From contig JBGPFS010000011.1 of NCBI GenBank assembly GCA_041483455.1, forward strand, positions 1 to 25,802: a stretch of 25,802 nucleotides of DNA, given 5' to 3'. The number at the start of each line of letters is the position of its first letter. Position 1 is the first letter of the stretch. Origin of the DNA: JBGPFS01 sp041483455 (GTDB lineage: Bacteria > Chloroflexota > Limnocylindria > Limnocylindrales > CSP1-4). Both the position numbers and the translations under genes were made by a program. Under the pieces are notes generated by a model. The model was not told the DNA's origin. It did no database searches and worked only from the letters and a program-made list of their open reading frames with translations. Of this stretch, positions 21,583-25,802 are shown one piece after another.

Positions 21583-22089
21583 GTGTCGGGACCCGTCCTC
21601 GTCGCCTACGCCAGCAAGCACGGCTCGACCGCCGAGATCGCCGACTCGATCGGCGAGACGCTCCGGCGCGCCGGCCTCGAGGTCGAGGTGCGACCGGCCA
21701 AGGAGGTCCGCGACGTGACGGGCTACCGGGCGGTCATCGTCGGCAGCTCCATCTACGCGGGGCGCTGGCAGGGCCCGGCCCTGGACCTCCTTCGGAGGAA
21801 CGCCGCGGCGCTCGTCGACCTCCCGGTCTGGCTGTTCAGCAGCGGCCCGCTCGACGAGACGGCCGAGACGGCGCCGGCCGAACCGAACAGGGCCGTCCGC
21901 CAGTTGATCGAACGGCTCGGCGTGCGCGACCACGCTACCTTCGGCGGCAGGCTCGCCCCGGACGCGAGCGGCTTCATCGAGCGCCTGATGATCCGGAACG
22001 GCCGGATCGGCGACTGGCGCGACTTCGACCACATCCGCGCCTGGGCCCGCGACATCGGGTCGACGCTCACGGCCGTCGACGTCTTCTGA
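21583..22089 (+). CDS. Flavodoxin-domain protein (HemG-like)
   Basis: A 168-residue flavodoxin-fold protein. The FMN phosphate-binding loop is ASKHGSTAEIA at about 10-20. VIVGSSIYAGRWQGP at 51-65 is the second FMN contact, of the form seen in menaquinone-dependent protoporphyrinogen oxidase (HemG) and related flavodoxin_5 proteins. PVWLFSSGPLDE (80-91) continues the fold, and FGGRLAPDASGFIERLM near 125 is also shared with this group. A protoporphyrinogen oxidase activity cannot be concluded; many homologues are general redox partners. GTG at 21583 has GGAGGA at 21571-21576, 6 bases upstream, the best ribosome binding site of the region. It is divergent from the sugar ABC ATPase and followed by the GH4 remnant in the same frame. 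Confidence 0.85.
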   Translation: MSGPVLVAYASKHGSTAEIADSIGETLRRAGLEVEVRPAKEVRDVTGYRAVIVGSSIYAGRWQGPALDLLRRNAAALVDLPVWLFSSGPLDETAETAPAEPNRAVRQLIERLGVRDHATFGGRLAPDASGFIERLMIRNGRIGDWRDFDHIRAWARDIGSTLTAVDVF

Positions 22090-22125
22090 GGGCGGCTCCG
22101 TGAGCCGTCTCGGGCCGATCGGGTC

Positions 22126-22641
22126 ATGGAGATCGAACGTGGGCTGCTCGAGATGTACCGCGATCCGAACCTGAACGAGAAGCCCAAGCTTCTCGAGCAG
22201 CGAGGCGGCGCCTTCTACAGCGAGGCAGCGGCCCAGCTGATCGCCTCACTCCACGCCGGGACGGGCGACGTCCAGGTCGTCAACGTCCGGAACGGCGGGG
22301 CGTTGCCGGGTCTCCCGGACGACGTGACGGTCGAGATCCCGGCTCGCATCGACCGGAACGGCGGCCACCCCCTTCCGCTCGCGCCTCTCGCGCCGGAGAT
22401 CCGGGGCCTGGCCCAGGCCGTCAAGGCGTACGAGGACCTGGCCGTCCAGGCCGCCATCAAGGGCGATCGCGTCCTCGTCGAGAAGGCCCTGCTGGCCCAT
22501 CCCCTGGTCGGCCAGCATGCCATCGCGCGACCGTTGACCGAGGCGCTGTTGGAGGCGAACAAGGCGTACCTGCCGCGCTTCTACCCTGGCGCCGCGGCGA
22601 CGAGCCGGCCGCGAGCCAGGAGCACGAGGCGTCGACGGTGA
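22126..22641 (+). pseudogene. GH4 glycosidase (6-phospho-beta-glucosidase-like), C-terminal remnant
   Basis: Only about 160 residues resembling the C-terminal third of glycoside hydrolase family 4, NAD- and metal-dependent glycosidases of about 420-450 residues. Diagnostic segments are IERGLLEMYRDPNLNEKP, RGGAFYSEAAAQLIASL, VVNVRNGGALPGLPDDVTVEIPARI, PLAPEIRGLAQAVKAYEDLAVQAAI, and ALLAHPLVGQ...AYLPRFYP. The N-terminal Rossmann domain (NAD binding) and the central metal-binding Cys/His segment are missing, so it cannot be catalytic by the family mechanism. Homology seems to begin before the ATG, in RADRV (from about 22111), and the frame runs back to the flavodoxin stop, also in frame. The C-terminus is a basic Arg-rich tail. 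It ends with a 4-base overlap (GTGA) onto the GH3 gene, as an intact operon member would. Protein from ATG 22126 could still be made. Confidence 0.8.
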
Positions 22642-24284
22642 ACGAGGCCGAGGCGGCCGCGCTCGTCGGGCCGCGCCTGCTACGCACGTTCGAGGGCACC
22701 GAGCCGACGCCGCACATCCTCGACGCGATCGCCGGCCGACGTGCGGGCGGGGTCACGCTCTTCCGCGCGATGAACGTGGCGTCTCCTGCCCAGGTGCGGG
22801 AGCTGTGCGCCGCGCTCCAGGCCGCGCGCCCGGCAGGCGACCCCCCACTCGTCATCGGGCTGGACCAGGAAGGCGGACAGCTGCAGGCGGTCGGCGGTGG
22901 CGCGACGGCCTGGCCCGGGAACCTCGCGCTCGGCGCGACGCGTTCCGAGGAGCTGGCGCGGCGCGTTGGACGTGCGATCGCGACCGAGATGGCGGCGCTG
23001 GGCGGCACGCTCCTGTTCGCGCCGGTCTGCGACCTGCTCCACCACGAGACGGCGACCAACCTGGGCACGCGGCCGTTCGGCGACGACCCGCCACTGGTGG
23101 GACGGCTTGCCGCGGCGATGACGCTGGGGATCCAGGAGGCCGGCATCGCGGCCACGCTCAAGCACTTCCCCGGGCACGGGTCGGCCGCCGGCGACTCGCA
23201 TCACGGCTTGCCGGTGCTGCGCCGGGACCTCGCCGAGCTGGAGGCCGAGGAGCTGGTGCCGTTCCGGGCCGCGATCGCCGCGGGCGCCCGCGTCGTGATG
23301 CCGGGGCACCTCGCGGTACCTGCGCTCACCGGCGGCCGGGCCGTGCCGGCGACGGTCGCACCCGAGATCCTCGAGGGACTCCTCCGCGACCGGCTCGGCT
23401 TCGATGGCGTCACGGTGAGCGACGCCCTCGACATGGGCGGCGCCGGGGCCGCCGACCGGATCGACGCGACGGTGGTGGGCGCGGCGGGCGCGGGGATGGA
23501 CCTGCTGTTGATGCTCCACGCCGCGGCGACCGAGGACCTGGCCTTCGACGCGCTCGTGCGGGCGGCGATGGACGGCCGGCTCGGCGCCGGCGCGCTCGCA
23601 GAGTCGTGTGGCCGGATCATGGACCTGCGGCGCTGGCTCGGGGCGGGGGACGGTCAGCCGCCGCTCGACGTGATCGACTCGCGCGCCCACCGCGAGCTGG
23701 CGCGCGAGGTCGCCGAGCGCTCGGTCACCCTGGCCTGGGACCGAGCGGGCATGATCCCGTTGCGCCCCGGGCCCGGCGCAGACGTGGCGGTCGTGGCGCC
23801 CGTCCCGGTCGACCTGACCCCCGCGGAGAGCGCCTCGTACCTCCGGCTCTCCCTCGCGGACGCGCTGCGCGACCGCGGGCTGCACGTCGACGAGCTCGTC
23901 GCGCCGCTCGACCCGACTCCCGCGCAGGTCGCCGCCCTCGCCTACGCCGTGCGCGGCCACGACCTGGTGATCGTCGGGACATTCGACGGGTTCCGCTGCC
24001 TCGGGCAGGCGGACCTCGTCCGCGCCGTCGTCGGGGCGGAGCCGACGGACGTCGGCGTGAGTCGGTCGGGGCGCGTGGCGGGTCGGTCGGTCGCGCGAGC
24101 GGATCGCCCCGTCGTCGCCGTCGCACTCCGTGAGCCGTTCGACCTCGAGCGCTACCCCGAGGCGCCGCTGTGCGTTTGCACCTACGGGATCCAGCCGCCG
24201 CAGATGGAGGCGCTCGCGGACGCGCTGCTCGGCCGCATCCCCTTCGCGGGCACGCTTCCCGTGGCACTGGACGTACCCGCATGA
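22638..24284 (+). CDS. nagZ: GH3 beta-N-acetylhexosaminidase (NagZ-like)
   Basis: Cleaves N-acetylglucosamine from beta-linked saccharides or muropeptides. The 548-residue product has an N-terminal TIM barrel: IGLDQEGGQLQAV at about 74-86, FAPVCDLL, KHFPGHG at 175-181, and the acid/base loop D186-S-H188 of the NagZ type. The nucleophile Asp is D262 in VSDALDM. A C-terminal alpha/beta domain of about 180 residues (from about 365, ERSVTLAWDRAGMIPLRPG) follows, as in two-domain Gram-positive NagZ. There is no signal peptide, so it acts in the cytoplasm on imported sugars, consistent with its neighbours. GTG at 22638 overlaps the GH4 remnant stop, and its own stop overlaps the SIS gene start (ATGA), so translation of the three is coupled. 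Confidence 0.92.
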   Translation: MNEAEAAALVGPRLLRTFEGTEPTPHILDAIAGRRAGGVTLFRAMNVASPAQVRELCAALQAARPAGDPPLVIGLDQEGGQLQAVGGGATAWPGNLALGATRSEELARRVGRAIATEMAALGGTLLFAPVCDLLHHETATNLGTRPFGDDPPLVGRLAAAMTLGIQEAGIAATLKHFPGHGSAAGDSHHGLPVLRRDLAELEAEELVPFRAAIAAGARVVMPGHLAVPALTGGRAVPATVAPEILEGLLRDRLGFDGVTVSDALDMGGAGAADRIDATVVGAAGAGMDLLLMLHAAATEDLAFDALVRAAMDGRLGAGALAESCGRIMDLRRWLGAGDGQPPLDVIDSRAHRELAREVAERSVTLAWDRAGMIPLRPGPGADVAVVAPVPVDLTPAESASYLRLSLADALRDRGLHVDELVAPLDPTPAQVAALAYAVRGHDLVIVGTFDGFRCLGQADLVRAVVGAEPTDVGVSRSGRVAGRSVARADRPVVAVALREPFDLERYPEAPLCVCTYGIQPPQMEALADALLGRIPFAGTLPVALDVPA

Positions 24285-25309
24285 CCACCCGCACCGAGCT
24301 GGGGGAGGGCCCGACGACCGTCGAGCGGCTGCTCGACGGGGCGGTGGGGCCGATCGAGGAGGTGGCCCGCGCCGTCCGCGGGCGGCCCATCGATCTCGTC
24401 GTGATCGCCGCACGCGGCACGTCCGACCACGCCGCGATCTACGCCCAGTACATCCTCGGTGCCCGGAACGGGCTCCTCGTCGCCCTCGCGGCGCCGTCGC
24501 TCGCCTCCCTCTACGGCCTGCCGCCACGGCTGCACAACGCGCTCGTCCTGGGCATCTCGCAGTCGGGCAGATCCCCCGACGTGGTGGCCGTGCTCGAGGA
24601 GGCGCGCCGGCAGGGCGCGCTCACGGTCGCCATCACGAACGACCGCACGTCGGAGCTGGCCTCCGCCGCCGAGCACGTGGTCGAGCTGGAGGCGGGCCCG
24701 GAACGGGCGATCGCAGCGACCAAGACGTATCTGGCCGAGACCGCCGTGATCGCGATGCTCTCGGCTGCGCTGTCCGGGGACCCCGGGTCGCGGGCCGAGC
24801 TCCGCGCGCTTCCGGCCGCGCTGCGCGAAGCGTTCCTCGTCGAGGACGAGGTCGTGGCGCTGGCCGGGGCGTGGGCGCGCGAGGACCAGTGCGTCGTGCT
24901 GGCGCGCGGCTTCCAGTACGCGACCGCCCGCGAATGGGCGCTGAAGCTCAAGGAGCTCGCCTACGTCCTCGCCGACCCCTACTCGGCAGCCGACTTCCAG
25001 CACGGCCCGATCGCGCTCGTGCAGGACGGGTTTCCGGTCCTGTCGGTGGTGACCACCGGCCCGGCGCTCGCCGGGATGGTGGAGCTCCTGGGCCGGCTGC
25101 GCAAGGCGCGCGCGCGTCTCCTGGTCCTCTCCGACGACCCGCAAGCGCTCGAGCTGGGGGACGGGGTCCGCCTCCCGCCCGTCCCGGAGTGGCTGGCGCC
25201 CCTCGTCGCGATCATCCCCGCCCAGCTGTTCGCCTACCACCTGGCCCGTGCGCGGGGCATCGACACGGAAGCTCCGCGCAACCTCGCGAAGGTCACCCTC
25301 ACTCGATGA
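24281..25309 (+). CDS. Double-SIS-domain GlmS-like isomerase/glucosamine-6-P deaminase (NagB-II-like)
   Basis: A 342-residue protein with two SIS domains and no glutaminase domain, as in NagB-II/AgaS-type sugar-phosphate deaminases. First domain: AARGTSDHA from about 43, LGISQSGRSPDVV around 90-102, AATKTY at 145-150. Second domain: LKLKELAY with E225, FQHGPIAL with H241, and the C-terminal PRNLAKVTLT with K337. These match the three catalytic residues of the GlmS isomerase domain (its E488, H504 and K603), so it should be able to open and isomerise the sugar phosphate. Lacking the glutaminase, it probably releases ammonia from glucosamine 6-phosphate rather than making it. Context with NagZ supports amino-sugar catabolism. 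ATG at 24281 overlaps the NagZ stop by 4 bases. Confidence 0.88.
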   Translation: MTTRTELGEGPTTVERLLDGAVGPIEEVARAVRGRPIDLVVIAARGTSDHAAIYAQYILGARNGLLVALAAPSLASLYGLPPRLHNALVLGISQSGRSPDVVAVLEEARRQGALTVAITNDRTSELASAAEHVVELEAGPERAIAATKTYLAETAVIAMLSAALSGDPGSRAELRALPAALREAFLVEDEVVALAGAWAREDQCVVLARGFQYATAREWALKLKELAYVLADPYSAADFQHGPIALVQDGFPVLSVVTTGPALAGMVELLGRLRKARARLLVLSDDPQALELGDGVRLPPVPEWLAPLVAIIPAQLFAYHLARARGIDTEAPRNLAKVTLTR

Positions 25310-25394
25310 TCCGCCCGCACGGCCGGCTGTTCGCGCCCGACGATCGCGCGCACACGGTCAGGCAGAGGGCCGGAAGTCCTCCCCTGGGGTTCTG

Positions 25395-25802
25395 CTAGGG
25401 CCGCAGGGTCGCGGCGTAGACGTCCTGCGAGAGCGGGCCGTTGCCCGTCCACGCGAGCGCGACGAGGGTGTCGGTCGAGTCGATCCCGAGGTAGTCGCCC
25501 ATGAAGGGCGTGTGGCCCGGGCCGCGGGGCGGTTGCGCGTCCCCGTCGATGGCGCTCTGGACGACCGTCCGGGTCATGGTCGTGCCCTTGGGCGCCACCT
25601 GGCCGTAGACGGCGTCCATGAGGCCGGTCGAGCGGTCGTAGTCGTAGAAGATCAGGTCGAGCCGGCCGCTCGGTGCGACCGAGAGCCAGGGCATGACCTG
25701 GTCGTTCGAGTCGCTCGTCAGGTTGACCTGGCTCGGGAACGAGCTTCCGTGGTCGGTCGAGCGGGCCAGGTACATGTCGAGGTTGCCGGTGACGAAGTCG
25801 CC
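25395..25802 (-). CDS. BNR/Asp-box (sialidase-fold) protein, 3' part only
   Basis: The last 135 codons of a beta-propeller protein whose 5' part lies beyond the window. STDHGSSFPSQVNLT fits the Asp-box (S-x-D-x-G-x-x-F/W) that closes propeller blades. WLSVAPSGRLDLIFYDYDRS, GHTPFMGDYLGID and LVALAWTGNGPLSQDVYAATLRP are later blade strands, as in exo-alpha-sialidase-like secreted proteins. The frame is open to base 25802. Most such proteins are exported; the signal peptide would be outside the window. Whether it is a glycosidase cannot be judged, as the catalytic Arg/Tyr/Glu residues are not visible. It is convergent with the SIS gene; the 85-base gap between them has no clear terminator. Confidence 0.8.
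   Translation of the reverse strand, partial: GDFVTGNLDMYLARSTDHGSSFPSQVNLTSDSNDQVMPWLSVAPSGRLDLIFYDYDRSTGLMDAVYGQVAPKGTTMTRTVVQSAIDGDAQPPRGPGHTPFMGDYLGIDSTDTLVALAWTGNGPLSQDVYAATLRP

Noticed and set aside
22087..22126. Flavodoxin-GH4 fusion by stop-codon readthrough
   Set aside because: The two frames are in phase, separated by one TGA, but TGA ends many genes here normally and no recoding signal is visible. Deletion next to an independent gene explains it more simply.
1..25802. tRNA, rRNA, CRISPR arrays, transposases, integrase or phage genes, toxin-antitoxin pairs
   Set aside because: Looked for by eye on both strands; no cloverleaf-like tRNA ends, repeat-spacer arrays, terminal inverted repeats or recognisable mobile-element proteins were found.

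Overview
High-GC (roughly 70%) bacterial chromosome segment with tightly packed genes, many GTG starts and Gram-positive-style coupled overlaps (ATGA/GTGA). Gene content and style (CcsB, M17 aminopeptidase, NAPRTase, GlgC, C-terminally anchored M1-like peptidase, TAnnnT -10 boxes, some placed so close to the start codon that a leaderless mRNA is likely) would fit an uncultured Chloroflexota lineage or a deep actinobacterial relative. That placement is inference: no rRNA or other marker gene is present. I see no tRNA, rRNA, CRISPR array, insertion sequence or phage gene, and no gap between genes exceeds about 300 bases.

Layout. 1-2674 (minus): NYN/YacP-type nuclease, membrane zinc-ribbon protein, cytochrome c assembly protein CcsB, then the 5' part of an isoprenyl transferase (UppS) cut by the window edge. 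2905-6888 (plus): small ABM-like protein, ABC-2 exporter (ATPase plus double-length permease), HAD-IIA phosphatase. 6958-8025 (minus): adenosine deaminase. 8150-19690 (plus): a long housekeeping run: atypical SDR, an unrecognised membrane-anchored protein, leucyl aminopeptidase, prepilin-peptidase-like protein, secreted M23 peptidase with coiled coil, ADP-glucose pyrophosphorylase, YbjN-like protein translationally coupled to a secreted gluzincin, nicotinate phosphoribosyltransferase, TPR protein. 19701-21412 (minus): sugar ABC transporter ATPase (MalK/UgpC type) followed by a Nudix ADP-ribose pyrophosphatase. 21583-25309 (plus): flavodoxin-like protein, a truncated GH4 glycosidase, a GH3 beta-N-acetylhexosaminidase and a two-SIS-domain GlmS-like isomerase/deaminase. 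25395-25802 (minus): 3' part of a BNR/sialidase-like gene running off the window.

Functional themes: NAD and nucleotide salvage (NAPRTase, Nudix, adenosine deaminase), envelope work (UppS, M23, secreted gluzincin), glycogen synthesis (GlgC), and amino-sugar use (GH4 remnant, GH3, SIS, with a MalK-like ATPase nearby but no permease or binding protein in view). The most notable point is the GH4 remnant: only the C-terminal third of the family is present, and recognisable homology seems to begin upstream of its first ATG, just after the flavodoxin stop and in the same frame. This suggests a deletion junction (or an assembly join) at about 22090-22111. I did not find a clear-cut new biological system; the leads are the truncated amino-sugar cassette, the leaderless promoter set, the YbjN/peptidase pair, and unusual spacings within the Nudix and gluzincin motifs.
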